From: Cryptomeria japonica
Lineage: Eukaryota > Streptophyta > Pinopsida > Cupressales > Cupressaceae
Reading direction: 5' to 3'
Length of the DNA stretch: 64,000 nt
Assembly: GCF_030272615.1 (NCBI RefSeq)
Contig: NC_081414.1
Span: 764,317,413-764,381,412 of the forward strand
The stretch's first letter is position 1; the number at the start of each line of letters is the position of its first letter. The notes beneath the pieces are model-generated. The model was given only the letters and a program-made list of their open reading frames with translations. It made no database searches and had not been told where the DNA came from. Positions 1-11,316 of the stretch are shown piece by piece. The position numbers were made by a program, and so were the translations under genes.

Positions 1-455
1 TAACCAAAAGGGTTTTCAAATCAAAAAACCTCTTAGGGGGTCCTTTGGAATATTTTTGAGTAATTGGGTAAAAACCGAGAAGGTAGGGCTAAAAGGGGCT
101 CTTAGGGCTACCAGGCCTAGAAAATAGGAACAAGAGAAAACAATAGAGAAATGGAGAGAAACCGGTCACATAACCACATGAAGGGAATTGAAACACCTTC
201 TCAACTTCATTTTAGACCCCTGGGAGTGAATGTGGGAGATTTTGACAACCTGATGGTTGGATTTATTCTAGTGAATCTCAGCCATGATTTTTGAGTAATA
301 GGAGAAAACAAGTTGTTAGGGAGCATTCCAAAGGAGTTTAGTTGTTTGACTTGATACTAGGCAAGGGCAGGGTGTGAACAAGTATGGAATCCCACTTTAA
401 CATCTTTTACCAACCTACTAATCAAGGTGCAACTCTTTTGTGAGATCCCTCCTTA
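1..455. other. non-coding flank beyond GFEG-box ORF A
   Basis: No reading frame continues past the stop at 456 on the minus strand, and no repeat was seen. By comparison with the copy at 25.5-28.8 kb, the coiled-coil C-terminal half of the ORF would be expected here on the minus strand. It is absent, so copy A is either a shorter family member or truncated beyond the window edge. Confidence 0.4.
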
Positions 456-1988
456 TCAATTATTCAGTTGCTCAATTACCTCTTTGGCCTTTGCATCCTC
501 CATGTTCCTAAAGATATCTTCAGCCTCAATACTAACATGTAGATAACCTCCCAAGTTCTGACTCTTCTTGCAAGAGTTAATGTATCTTTCAAGATCATAG
601 TTTTTCCTGGCATAATGCTCAAACAAATTGTATTCTTCTATCAACTTCTTATCAATTATTTCATAACCTTTGGTTGACACTATGGTGAAATCACCAAAAC
701 TCAGTGTCCCAGACAAGAAGGCTTTTTTATGCATATCTGCAAAATGTTTAGCATTGGACACACTCAATTGCCTCACAATATCTAGATAAGCTATTATGTT
801 CGGTACTAGTTTTGGCAGCATGTAGGGGCTCCCCTCAAATCCATATACTCTAAAACATGTAAAATCCTTATTCACAAACTAGTCCCCCCAAGTATGATCA
901 TCAATGTGTCTTTCATCATAATACCTGGGTCTTAGGAACCTCTTGATCTCGTCAGAGATAGACCCTTCACATGAAATCCCATACATTCGGTACAATGGCA
1001 TCACAATAAGTTCTTCAAACTCAATATAGTTGGACCTCATATATCGAGAATCCCAAATAGATGTCCACAATTGAACAAGTTGCTCCTTACCTTCCCTATT
1101 CTTGGTATTTAATTTTAGGCCCTTAGGCCAAAAACCCTTTACATATCCATAAAATAACACTAGATGCATCAAAAGTGAATAAAATTTGAAATTGGGGTTT
1201 AAAAAACCTTCATGCAACCTCTCCACCAGATATGCTGCATAGTCAAAAGGCCTAGGTTCATACATTTGTTTATCAGAGGCTAACACCAACAACCTAGTGC
1301 TTGCCAGATCAGGCACCTCCACCCCCCCTACTTGCCCACATAACATATATATGTACTGCAAGTAGTGTCTAAACAAATCAATGCTGAATGGTGGCCCATC
1401 TTCCTCTATTAATTTTCCTGCCTGCCTCTTGTGAATGACAAATTTCCAGTCGGTATATGTAGTGTCCATTCTGAGGTATTCTTCCTCCAACTCCCCAAAG
1501 GACAAGGGCTTATCAAGATTGGGGTCTAAATTGAAAACCTCGTTTATGGTACCCGCAAAAAATCTAATAAATGCTTCCCCATTTGGAAGTTGAATGCACC
1601 TCTTCATCGAATTATAATTCCTCACCAAAACCTCTAGCAATCTTATGTTTACAAAAACATTAGGGATTGTTAGTTTACCTAAATTTGTCATCCAAGGATT
1701 GTAGAGCGACATCTCCTTGCCCCTCCTCAAATAGTGGAATATACACAGTTCATGTCCCCTTACCTTGGTCCAAACATCTCCGACCTCTCTGTACTTGTCT
1801 TCTAATTGGTCTCTCCCTGACAGGTGCTGCTTCGACCTTCTGGATTTTGGGCAGGGTGCCTGCATTTGGTCTATCATGTCTTGGTTTAACCTCCTAACTA
1901 GAGGCACCTCTTCAGTTTTTCCTTTCTTCGCCTTAGAGTCAAGGCTCTTGGCCGCCCTCTTCTTTCCTGTTGAACTCGAAGCTTCCAT
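456..1988 (-). pseudogene. GFEG-box ORF, copy A (unnamed retroelement-associated protein)
   Basis: One minus-strand frame of about 510 codons starts at the ATG at 1986-1988 and is broken by a single TAG at 879-881. The same frame then runs open to 456. Residues 9-24 are Lys-rich and look like a nuclear localisation signal. An LPNGEAF segment lies near residue 134, and a FRVYGFEGSP...LPK...RQL segment follows the stop. The same segment occurs in copies B (27.8 kb) and C (50.3 kb), and the parts after it also align loosely. I know of no characterised function. The -G-E-...-L-P pattern faintly recalls plant-mobile-domain proteins carried by other transposons, but that is only a resemblance. Most likely a retroelement accessory gene, recently inactivated because only one stop is present. 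Confidence 0.6.
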
Positions 1989-2224
1989 TTCTGCAATTAT
2001 AATCCTTTGCTCTATTTTTCAAAGGCCTAATGTGGTCTATCTATGTATTCTTCTTTCACCAACGCAATATTTTGACAAGGCAATTTCTAGTTCCACCGTA
2101 TTATTTTGCAATAAAGAACTTCTCATAAAATTTGCCTCGTGCGAACCGTAGATCCATCTACTGCAAGTATTAAATATAAGATTTTAAAATTTTTTGGTTT
2201 TGAATTATGATATGACAATGGCTC

Positions 2225-2968
2225 ATCGACATATGTCTCCCCGATGAATATTTACCTTTTGGCACTCTCTGAACATCCCTTTATCTGCTTTGACATCTTA
2301 CTTTCTCTTATCAGGATACCCTAAGCCGATGAATCCTTTTCCTCCTTATCGGTATATCTCAAACCGATATTCTCATCGGGCATTGGGTGAGCTCATTTAG
2401 CATTATCGTGATAGGCATTGTTTCCCTGATGAGCTTCACCATCGACATAGCTCTTCCCGATGCAACTGACTTCATCGCCATGAGTCTTCCCGATAGTGTC
2501 TTCACTCCACTCAATCAGTCTGCTCCTTCATCGGATATCAGGACAATCTGAAATGAAACATATTGATAAGCAAAGTCTTCCCGATAGAGTATGTTCCATC
2601 AGTATATGTTTCACTGATGATTTATTCAGGCGTCAGGGTGGCTCAAAGTAACACATATCGATCGCTTTGGTTATACCGATGGACTCTTCTTTCACCACTC
2701 TTATCGGTATAAGTCTTACCGATAGCCTCATTGGGTTTCGACAAGACGATTCTCCACTGATGCCGCTAGTGTTTACTATGTCGATCAATCATATCGGTAT
2801 AGTTTTTGCCAATGCATCAATTCTCCTCAACTTTGCTCGTTGATCTGTATAACTTTTACCAATGAGTACAACTCCGACTTGCTACACTCTCTCATCGGTA
2901 TATGGTATCCCGATGCAAAATTGGTCTTTGTTAGTTTAAGTTCCCTCATCGATATAACTTATACCGAT
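2225..2968. promoter_or_regulatory. array of ten 21-bp dyads upstream of ORF A
   Basis: Ten units, each exactly 21 bp, have the form ATCGGTA-N7-TACCGAT. Their starts are at 2225, 2348, 2441, 2474, 2598, 2703, 2793, 2843, 2894 and 2948. The unit at 2703-2723 is a perfect 7+7+7 inverted repeat; the others keep ATC at one end and (C)CGAT or a one-base variant at the other. Start-to-start distances range from 33 to 124 bp, so this is neither a simple tandem repeat nor a CRISPR. The array begins 237 bp upstream of the ATG of ORF A. Constant length with irregular spacing is what a set of operator-like sites for a dimeric protein would give. Confidence 0.7.
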
Positions 2969-3730
2969 AATGTGAAATTTCAATCATTTTCAACTCCTTT
3001 AAGATACAAAATTGATAATGGATTTAATACAATCTGAACAAAAACTCTGTTATGCATGGGAGCTTTACCCTTTCTGATAATTACAAGTCACAAATGGATG
3101 GAGATTGTCACTACAAGATTGCACCTACACATAAAATCCAACAGTAACTATTCTTATGGAAAAAGTGCTCAATATATAATTTTTTTTTTTTATAGAAAAT
3201 AACATTTTTAAGGAAATTATAGAAAAATTATGTGCTAACATGTTGCACTGTCTAAAAAGGATAATCTTTACAAGGATGCAATGGAAACTAGTTCTCAATC
3301 GGGTGATCGTGAACTTGCAGAGGAATTGCTGGTGTATTTTGTGGAACATATATACAATTGGTAAAACATATAGTTGGTTGTTCTCTCTCATAGGCTAAAG
3401 TATATTTTGAATTTTCATTTTGGATTGGGGCATTGAAATGGGGTTTACTTTTGCATTTGGAACTGCAAGGCAAGAAAGAATGCTTTGTTTCATGCTTGTT
3501 CATATGCTATGACTTGATCAGATCAGATGTGGCTTTGGAACTTGTCTGGATGAATAATATGATTGACTTTGTGTTTCCATACCTACTTCAGGTTCTTGAT
3601 ATACTCTTATGATTCTGTGAATATTTTAAGTTTCTCTTTAATAAACATTTTAAATCTTCCGTAGAAATAAATATGTGCCTATTTTGTTTACATAATATGT
3701 ATGCTTAGCTTCTTCCCCTTGCTTTGCTAG
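2969..3730. other. intergenic stretch, no gene recognised
   Basis: AT-rich sequence with only short shadow frames and an A/T homopolymer near 3180. A TGTTCAG on the minus strand ending near 3040 could be the outer end of the element that carries ORF A, but no partner end lies in the window. From about 3690 the strand becomes pyrimidine-rich ahead of the acceptor at 3730. Confidence 0.4.
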
Positions 3731-3846
3731 CACCTCCAATACCTGGCATGGGAGTGGGCATGGGAGGTTGCTTCCAGCCAGGTATGAGTGGAATGGGAAT
3801 GCCTCGCATGCCAGCTTATGGTATGCCACCTATGGGTGGCTATTGA
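3731..3846 (+). CDS. possible terminal exon, Met/Gly/Pro-rich C-terminus
   Basis: A pyrimidine-rich tract ending in TTTGCTAG at 3730 looks like a 3' splice site. The following 116 nt (entering with two bases of a split codon) encode [12 protein letters not shown] and then [16 protein letters not shown], ending at TGA 3844-3846. The Met/Gly/Pro bias is that of C-terminal tails of plant RNA-binding or trafficking proteins, but I cannot name the gene. No upstream exon is recognisable, because the region to the left is retroelement DNA. It is either the last exon of a gene with a very long intron or a captured gene fragment. Confidence 0.4.
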
Positions 3847-3925
3847 TGGGATTGAAGAACTTAACGTGGGACACAATTATTCAATTATACATGGTTTTTT
3901 GAGGCTGGTCTTCGAGTGGAAAGAT

Positions 3926-4305
3926 TAGATTGTCAAATTGTTTTTATTGTCGTTTGGTTGGTTGATACAAAATAATGAATCTTTAGTATTATCGTATTGG
4001 TCAATCAGTCCAAATCTTTCCATCCACCAAGCATCTGACACCCGAACCGTCGCATGCTTAGATTGTCAAATTGTTTTTATTGTCATTTGGTTGGTTGATA
4101 CATAATAATGAATCTTTAGTATTATCGTATTGGTCAATCAGTTCAAATCTTTCTATCCACCAAGCATTCGATGCTCGAACCGTCGCATGCTTAGATTGTC
4201 AAATTGTTTTTATTATCGTTTGGTTGGTTGATACAGAATAATGAATCTTTAGTATTATCGTATTGGTCAATCAGTTCAAATCTTTCCATCCACCAAGCAT
4301 CCGAC
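3926..4305. repeat. 133-bp tandem repeat, about 2.8 copies
   Basis: Copies start at 3926, 4059 and 4192, at each TAGATTGTCAAATTG, giving a period of exactly 133 bp. The copies differ by scattered substitutions, and the third breaks off near 4305 inside CAAGCATCCGAC. The array lies just downstream of the orphan exon and runs into a palindrome-rich segment. Confidence 0.8.
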
Positions 4306-4660
4306 GAGGATGTTGTATGCCCAATAGCATCCTCATCGGATAAGTAGTGAGGGGGCCGTCATAATTCCGACGTCCACCCAATTTATTCCAACGCCCGAAC
4401 CGTCAGACATACAACATCCTTGCCGATGCGGATGCCCTGGTTGCCGTTGGACATCGTCGGAAGTCCAATGGACCCCCATGAAACATCCAACAAGGATGCT
4501 GCATATCCGACGATATTCTCGCCAAATGGGCGGTCATGTTCACCGTCGAAACATTACCTGGATGCTGTTGGAATTCTGATGAATTGTAGTCGGAATTCCG
4601 ACGAACTGTTGTCGGAATTGAGCCCCAAATGTACTAGTGAGGATAGAGCCATATCAAAGG
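4299..4660. repeat. palindrome-rich segment with CCGAC/GTCGG sites
   Basis: An inverted repeat pairs 4299-4312 with 4328-4341 (13 of 14 bases, 15-nt loop). A perfect 14-bp palindrome GTCGGAATTCCGAC lies at 4589-4602, and further CCGAC/GTCGG copies lie between 4400 and 4620. The design recalls the dyad arrays upstream of the GFEG-box ORFs, with a different half-site, but no such ORF follows. It may be the regulatory part of another, decayed element. Confidence 0.5.
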
Positions 4661-6120
4661 AGCCTAGAATCTAATTAGAATCTTTCTCTATCAAGGCTAG
4701 ATCTATTAGATTCACGTCCTCCTTAATGTGATGGTTAATTAGGTCATATGGTGGTTTTATTATCTTAACTCTAACCCTAATTTCACACCAACATAGTCAT
4801 TAACTTTTGATTTGGAACCATCTTAATCCAAAAACCATTTCAATGGAGATTCTTCTTCTTCCAAGTGCCCTAGTGGACTATGCAACCTCCTCTACCCTAT
4901 AAGAGGAGGGGAAGAGTGGAGGACCTTTCACTAGTTATATAGCAACTAGGTTATTCGTCACTTCACTAGATGGTTCCCCAATATGGGAGATGGGAGATTT
5001 CCCATCATTAATGGGTTTTGAAGTCATTTGTGACATTGAAGCTCTTGATCCAAAGGCTTTGAGAGCCCACTTTGAAGCATCTGGGCTCTTGTTGTAGTAG
5101 TTAACCATGATTTACCAACCTTCTTATTTTCCAAGAGGCGTTGACCTTGGCAAGGGTTGTGTCGAAGGCTTTGGTTGAGGAGATCCTCACGAGCAATTTC
5201 AAATTTTATGCTTGAAGGATTGACATTGGTATCATGTATTGGGTAGATCAATATACTACACTCATTGAGAATAGTGAGTCTAGCCAACCTATCTATTCAT
5301 AATGTCATTGAGGTCCTTGGAGAGTTTTATCTCTAGGAAAACTCATTAGTGAGGATGATCTAAGTAAAATACTTTAGGTTTGATGCAAGCAATAGAGTCT
5401 AATGAGGACATATTTGGGTTAGAAAGTTCTAGCAAGGTAAGGCGAGACCAAGACACTCAACCCAAATTGGGATTTAAAGAGACTTGTTGTATGAGATGAC
5501 AAAGTCATGAGTCCACGTTTTGAACACTAAAAGGGAAGAATAGACAAGCTAGGGGCCTCGCTTAAGAGCAACCTCAACATTATTGGCCTTGACAAAACAA
5601 AAGAGAAAAAACCTTTGGTTTAACCATCTAGACAAATAATTTTTAGTTCCTTAGGCAGAGAAATAATTTTCAATAGTTTAACACTTGCCTTATAATTTTT
5701 AGTAGAAAATAATTTTCAAAATGTTATTTTGCATATGAAAAACTCTTCAACTACTTTTTTGAACTTGTGTATTTTTTATAGATCTATATAATAATACAAT
5801 CAAAAAAAAACTTTGATATCACGTGATATGATATAAATATGTTTTTTAAAAAATGAATGATTTGATTTTTAGATGGAATATTACTTTACATATAATTTAC
5901 TACCAATATTATTTTTACAACTCTTTAAAGTACAAATACTAATAAAATAAATAAATTTATTTATAAGATCTTTATCCTTCCTTCTACTTTATAGTATCAC
6001 TAGAACCTTCAACCCTACCCCACATCTTTATAATATCAACAAACATTAACCCTACCCCACAACCTATAAAATCTATCCAGAAAGTAAGATCAAAGGTTAG
6101 TTGTTAAATCAAAATAATGT
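4661..6120. other. intergenic, degenerate sequence
   Basis: Nothing here supports a gene. Short frames near 5024-5287 are stop-ridden and unrecognised; the strand may hold a very old repeat. From about 5690 to 6060 the DNA is strongly AT-rich. Confidence 0.4.
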
Positions 6121-6128
6121 ATTGCCAG

Positions 6129-6300
6129 ACACGTCCACACTTATTTAGCTTATATTAATTGAATTCAACCCTCGAAAAGCCACCATGGGGAGTCGATTGG
6201 GAGACCCAATTCGGATAGTGTCGAGCTGTAATATAACCCATCGTCTTTATAAGGGACTACACGGTCTCGACGCGCAGCTTCCATTTCATGCATAGAAGCA
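6129..6300 (+). promoter_or_regulatory. putative promoter of the PLDRP1-like gene
   Basis: A TATAA box lies at 6248-6252, about 110 bp before the chosen ATG at 6364. That leaves room for a 5' leader of roughly 80 nt. Upstream are an ACGT-core element (ACACGTCC, 6129-6136), of the type bound by stress bZIP factors, and an inverted repeat ATTGGG-AGA-CCCAAT near 6195. Transcription start and site use are inferred. Confidence 0.45.
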
Positions 6301-6363
6301 CTCCATATATAGTTATATGCCTAGAGGAGATTTTTACAAGAGTTGATCATCTTTATCAATTCA

Positions 6364-9300
6364 ATGGCTTCATTCTATGAGGATCGCGGTGATGCAGTGG
6401 ACGACTTTGATGATTATGATCCACACCCCTATAGTGGGGGTTATGATCAAGCTGTTAACTATGGCAGACCCAGACCCCCTTCTGAAGAGACCTGCTATCC
6501 TCCCTCCACTGCTGGTGACTATGATTCTCATGACTTCTCCTATGGATCTGAATCCAATCCCTATAGTGAGCAAGGAGAATCCCACATAGATGAGGATAGA
6601 CCCACATGGGGATCTGGATCACAGCCTTCCCACCAATCATCCGGGTATGGAGGTGGATCTGATTATGAGAGACCCACTAAGCCTAAGCCTAAGCCTAAGC
6701 CTGCATATGGTTATGAGTCCAATCAGTATGGTGAATCGGATGAGTACAGTGGCTATGGAAAGCCCAATTTACCCAAGCCTCAGCCTGCTTATGACTCTCA
6801 GCCAAATGAGTATGGTGAATCTGAGGAAAGACCCCCCAGTTGGAACAGACCTACACCTCAAGAATATGGGGAGGAGAAGCCACCCAGTTGGAACAGGCCT
6901 CCACCTCAAGAATATGGGGAGGAGAAGCCACCCAGTTGGAACAGGCCTCCACCTCAAGAATATGGGGAGGAGAAGCCACCCAGTTGGAACAGGCCTTCTC
7001 CTCAGGAATATGGTGAGGAGAGGCCCCCAAGTTGGAACAGGCCTACACCTCAGGAGTATGGTGAGGAGAGGCCTCCCAGTAGGAATAGACCCAGTACTCA
7101 AGAGTATGGGGAGGAGAAGCCCGAGGGATGGAGGAGGCCTAGTTATCATAAGCAGGAAGAGGAAGAGGATCAGCCTCCTAGATTTGAGAGGCCAAGCTCT
7201 TACCAGCAGAGTGAAGAGGAGGATCCAGAGCGTTACAGGAAGCCTCAGAGGCCTTCTTACTGCCAGCAAGAAGAGGAGGCTCCAACATTCGAGAGACCCA
7301 GTTATGGAGAAGATAAGGGAGAGAAATATGGGCGTCCTCAATATGTAAGTTAATTGCAATTGTTTCTTTGAAAGATTTTTAGCTCATCACATTTGTCTCT
7401 TTCTGAGAATATTGTCAAGCATTTTACATTTTTGATTCTGTGATTGCAATCTCTTTAATCTTGATTCTAGGCTATAAAGGAAAGTCCATTTAGTTTGAAA
7501 CTTTCCTTCCACGTGGGTGGGTCCATCACTTCTAGATCTATTCTGTTTCCTTGGGACGTGGTCCCATGTACTATAGGAGCTAACCTGAATAATTGGAGCT
7601 CCCACTTTTTTCTCCCTAAGTTAATCAAGTGTTGCTGAAATTTTATTCAGTAATTAAAGAGATTTTAATCCACATACTTTTGTTTATTGTTTTATTTTTA
7701 TTCTGCACTACAATTTATATTATAAATTGCTCTTATTTTGTATTCTTCTGCATTAGAGTGGAGCTAGTGTACTGTTGTTTCTATTGGATCAATATGAAAA
7801 ATTTGCATATGATTTTAATAAAAGTCTAAAAAGTGTGTTGGTGATAGTGTGTTGGTAAAGTTATCACCAGAATCAAGTCTTGTTGAGATTAAGTTTTCAG
7901 TCAGTTTAACAGAATGAATATTCTTCATGTTCTTATATAAGATAGCTTTATGAATAACAAATCCTCTTCCATATTGATAGAAATTGCCAAAAATAAACTA
8001 ATCGACTACTGGGCAGATCGGCGATCTGTCTGACTTGGACTGCCTGTTTGTTTATAAAATTTGGGTACATTTTTCGATGGCAAAATTGTCTGTGAAATCT
8101 GATTAATTTGTGATTAGATCACAACGTTTCCAGGAATTGCGATTTAATCACAAATAAACTGCCGCAACAAGTAATGCTTCTATTTTTTTTTCCATTTAGC
8201 GGCTCATTTTTCCCTTTGGTCACCAGCAAGATACCCAAGGCTTCTTTTTTTTTCTTCTGATTTTTGTCATGATTCTCGACGCCAGTTGTTCAATTTGCCT
8301 GTAAAATACTTGATTTTTTAACTTCGTCAAAATTTTGGTTTTTACGTTGTTCACTTATTGTTTTATGGGCTGTGCACCTGCATTTTTAAAGGGTTTGGAG
8401 AATAGTAAATTTTTTTATTTTGTATTTTATAAAAATGGCATGCTCCGTAAAAAGCTATATACCTTGAAAGCTTTGATGTGTTCTTGGCGATGTGGGCTCT
8501 GCCTCTTGAACCTGCCCTGTATCATGCGCCAGGGGTACCCGACCAAGCCGAGGGCCGCTGCCTGCAAACCCCGTAATAATTTTTTTTTTAACTTAAAAAA
8601 AAGAGATGATTTTGGCTGCATTAGACATTAGTTTTTTCTATTCTTTGAATTTCTCTGCTTTTTAAAGTTTCCTTTGCTGTTTTACATTAAAACATTTCTA
8701 CTACTATGATTAGAAAATTTGTACTTTGATGATCTGCAATGGAGAATGCAATCTACTCTTTTTGGAACATAAATATTTGTAATGTCCACACGTAAATATG
8801 GACTAAAGCTTATAGCAGTGCACACATGGCTAAATAAGGAGTTTGCCAATTTGGTTTACCAGCAAATTAGCAATATTATTTGTGTTTTGTTCCAAATGTT
8901 CTGTTTTGGTTTGCAGCATCATGATAATCAGTCGAAAGTTTAGATTCATCATGATAATCTTTATGGGTTAAAGTAATTGATGACTTAGCATACTAAATAT
9001 GAATAACAAGTGTACAGTGTAGCATCGTTTTTGTGTTTGGGTCTCTTCGATGTTACAGTGCTCTTTCCAAACTCTGGTCTTATAGACTGTCTGATCTTGT
9101 ATATGTCATTAAAAAGTGTTATTTTATTTATGTCAATTTTTCTGTTATTTCTTTATATGTACAGTGTAGCATCGTTTTTGTGTTTGGGTCTCTTCGATGT
9201 TACAGTGCTCTTTCCAAACTCTGGTCTTATAGACTGTCTGATCTTGTATATGTCATTAAAAAGTGTTATTTTATTTATGTCAATTTTTCTGTTATTTCTT

Positions 9301-11316
9301 TATAATTCATTTAACAGTTTGTGAGTAACATGTTAAATTATTGCTTGCACAAGTAATTGTTTAAAGATCATTCAACATGCCATCTTTACATAAATAGGAG
9401 ATATTTTCCACAGCAAGTCAAATTATGATATTTCTATCAGAATTCAACTGTGTAGTTTGAGTCAAACTAATTGATCCATGTTTTACGAGTAGTGCTTCAC
9501 AAGAACCCATCTCTAATGAGAATGAATTACCTTATCACTCATTGCATCTAAATGATGCTCACAAAGGTGAAGTATTGGGCCTTCTTGGGGAGGTCACCCA
9601 TCCTAATACCATTCCAACTCAAGCGAGTTTGACCATGGAGTTTCCCTCAAGGTGAAGTCCACTTAGCTTGCTATCCCATTTGCAAAATCTTCAGCAAGTT
9701 TTGTGCCTTTTGAACCATTCATTGTAGAGCCCCTTGTAGTTCATCAATTGATAAATAGGAGATATTCTCCACGACAAGTCAAATTATGATATTGCTATCA
9801 AGATTTAACTGTGTAGTTTTCAAATCAAACTTTTTGACAAATATTTCATGAATAATAATTCACACAAACCCATTTTTAATTCTTTAAACTTAAAAACGAA
9901 CAGAAAACATTCTTCACAAATGATTCTTAATTGCCTTTCAATCTAATCTTTAATCAATACTAAGTTGACAACCTACTCCTGACACTTGGAGAGCAGTACA
10001 TGAACATTTTAGCGATCTCTTTGCTTACTGATATTTAGGTGTTTTATAAGTATAGCTTACAAAGAATATTTATCCTGTTCGTATTTGTAGATTCCTTTGT
10101 CTTTTTGTCAGTTTATAGAACTGAAAGAGCTGGATTAAGCAGCTCAACGGTTTTTCCAGAGCACGAAAGAGCTGGATTAAGATATTTGTTGTGACATTGT
10201 TAGATCTAGACCCTGCCACCAATTTTTCTTGCTATTAGATTTGGTACCATGTGACCGGATTCTAATATATTTGTTAACAAAGGATTGATGATATGCTTGT
10301 ACTTTAGGTCTAGAAGATTTTTTCTCACTGCCAACTTTCAAAGGGTTAAGAATTATTTTAGTATATGTTAAAATATTTCTGCTTAAATATTCATTGATCA
10401 GAGTGTTTAGTTAGACTGGGGTCTTATGGAGGGGATTTCCTTAAAAATAGAGTTGGAGTTGTTGAGATTTTTTAAGAAAATTTTAAAGCTGCTGATCACA
10501 TGAATTTTGTATTGTAATTCAGCTTAAAAATTTAAATTCCGAAATTTAAGAAAATTGGTGGTCTCATGAATATATAATTTATTCATGAGACCACCTCTTT
10601 CTTAAAATAGAGTTCAAGCCCCTCATGAGACTCCTAATTCAAGAGTGGCCTCCCACTTATAGAAATAGTTTTTAGACTTAAAAGGCTCACGAAATAATGC
10701 AGGTTGAGCTTTAAGGAAATTTAAAAGTTAAAGTTGATTCTCTGGTTTTCATCCTCATCTTTAGAGATCTGTTATATCCTACATGGGTTTTAGCTTACAA
10801 AGTTTTTTCGTTTTATGGTCTGTTTGAGTAATTCTTAACCTTTTGACTCAAGGCCTGTTTTGATATAGGGATAAGTTCAAAATTTATAATAGCGACATGT
10901 CAATTTTTTCTGTTTTGCACTGCTAATTTTAAAACAGATGTCCATGCCCTGATCCTCTCAGACAACTCTATAGACTATAAGTTTATGAATTTTTTTGCCT
11001 CTTGTTTATAAGTTTTGGTTGCTTGATTGAAAGGTTGTATACTTTAGATTATAAGAGATGTCAAAATTCCTTTCTTGTTCACAAAGGTGAATGCTACAAG
11101 GATTGGAAGGTTGTATGCATTTTTCTATTTATAATCTTTTATTTTAAGCCGAACATGGATAATTTGTTATTGATTTTACTTCCATGTATGTAGTTTTTTA
11201 AGAGGCTAAAAGTTCTTTTTGAAATGCTCACGTGACAGGGTGATGACTATGAAGAAAGGAAGGAGCAGCAACATCACCATGGTCACCATCATCGCAAATC
11301 TTACGATGACGAGTGA
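6364..11316 (+). CDS. PLDRP1: PLDRP1-like (At5g39570 family) Pro/Tyr/Glu-rich protein, two exons
   Basis: Exon 1 is 6364-7344 and exon 2 is 11239-11316. A GTAAGT donor follows Tyr-327, and an ACAG acceptor precedes GGT; the junction is phase 0. The product is about 352 residues. The N-terminus (VDDFDDYDPHPYSGGYD, then YGRPRPPSEETCYPP) matches my memory of Arabidopsis At5g39570, described as PLDRP1, a phosphatidic-acid-binding phosphoprotein linked to phospholipase D alpha and drought responses. Residues 154-249 are six 16-residue repeats of the EEKPPSWNRPPPQEYG type. The C-terminus from exon 2 is His-rich (HHHGHHH), as in the family. No signal peptide, membrane segment or enzyme motif is seen, and the protein looks disordered. 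An in-frame ATG at 6343 exists, but the 6364 start gives the family-like MASFYED start. The frame is intact. Confidence 0.82.
6823..7110 (+). repeat. six 48-bp coding minisatellite units in exon 1
   Basis: Six consecutive 48-bp units, each encoding a variant of EEKPPSWNRPPPQEYG, run from 6823 to 7110. A decayed seventh (EEKPEGWRRPSY) follows from 7111. Units two and three are almost identical in DNA, so copy number is probably variable between alleles. The period is a multiple of three, so gain or loss would keep the frame. Confidence 0.9.
9011..9304. repeat. 147-bp perfect tandem duplication
   Basis: The unit starting at TGTACAGTGTAGC (9011) is repeated head-to-tail from 9158 to 9304. I saw no difference between the copies, so the duplication is recent or an assembly artefact. 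Two long open frames across it exist only because the period is divisible by three. Confidence 0.92.
9396..9823. repeat. dispersed direct repeat of about 65 bp
   Basis: The segment beginning TAGGAGATATTTTCCAC near 9396 recurs near 9755 with a few substitutions (shared CAAGTCAAATTATGATATT and AACTGTGTAGTTT). The two copies are about 360 bp apart within the intron. Confidence 0.7.

Larger units (their letters stand above)
7345..11238 (+). other. 3.9-kb intron of the PLDRP1-like gene
   Basis: The intron starts with GTAAGT and ends with ACAG. It is AT-rich and contains no recognisable transposon gene. It holds a perfect 147-bp tandem duplication (9011-9304), a dispersed 65-bp repeat pair (9396 and 9755) and a short GC-rich patch near 8500-8575 of unknown origin. 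A 78-nt terminal coding exon after such a long intron is unusual, but long introns are typical of conifers. Confidence 0.7.

Noticed and set aside
2225-2968. Dyad array considered as a CRISPR or satellite
   Set aside because: Spacing varies from 33 to 124 bp, the unit is a dyad, and the genome is a plant; neither model fits.
4420-4674. 84-codon frame on the plus strand
   Set aside because: Lies in the palindrome-rich segment and is explained by its base composition.
6590-7359. Long frames on both strands overlapping exon 1 of the PLDRP1-like gene
   Set aside because: They exist because the 48-bp repeat keeps all frames open; only the + frame starting at 6364 has family-like sequence at both ends.
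8335-8631. 98-codon frame in the intron with a GC-rich patch
   Set aside because: No homology recognised; the patch may be an old repeat fragment.
9010-9324. Two overlapping hydrophobic frames of 90-104 codons
   Set aside because: They are the 147-bp tandem duplication read twice; period divisible by three, no start context, inside an intron.
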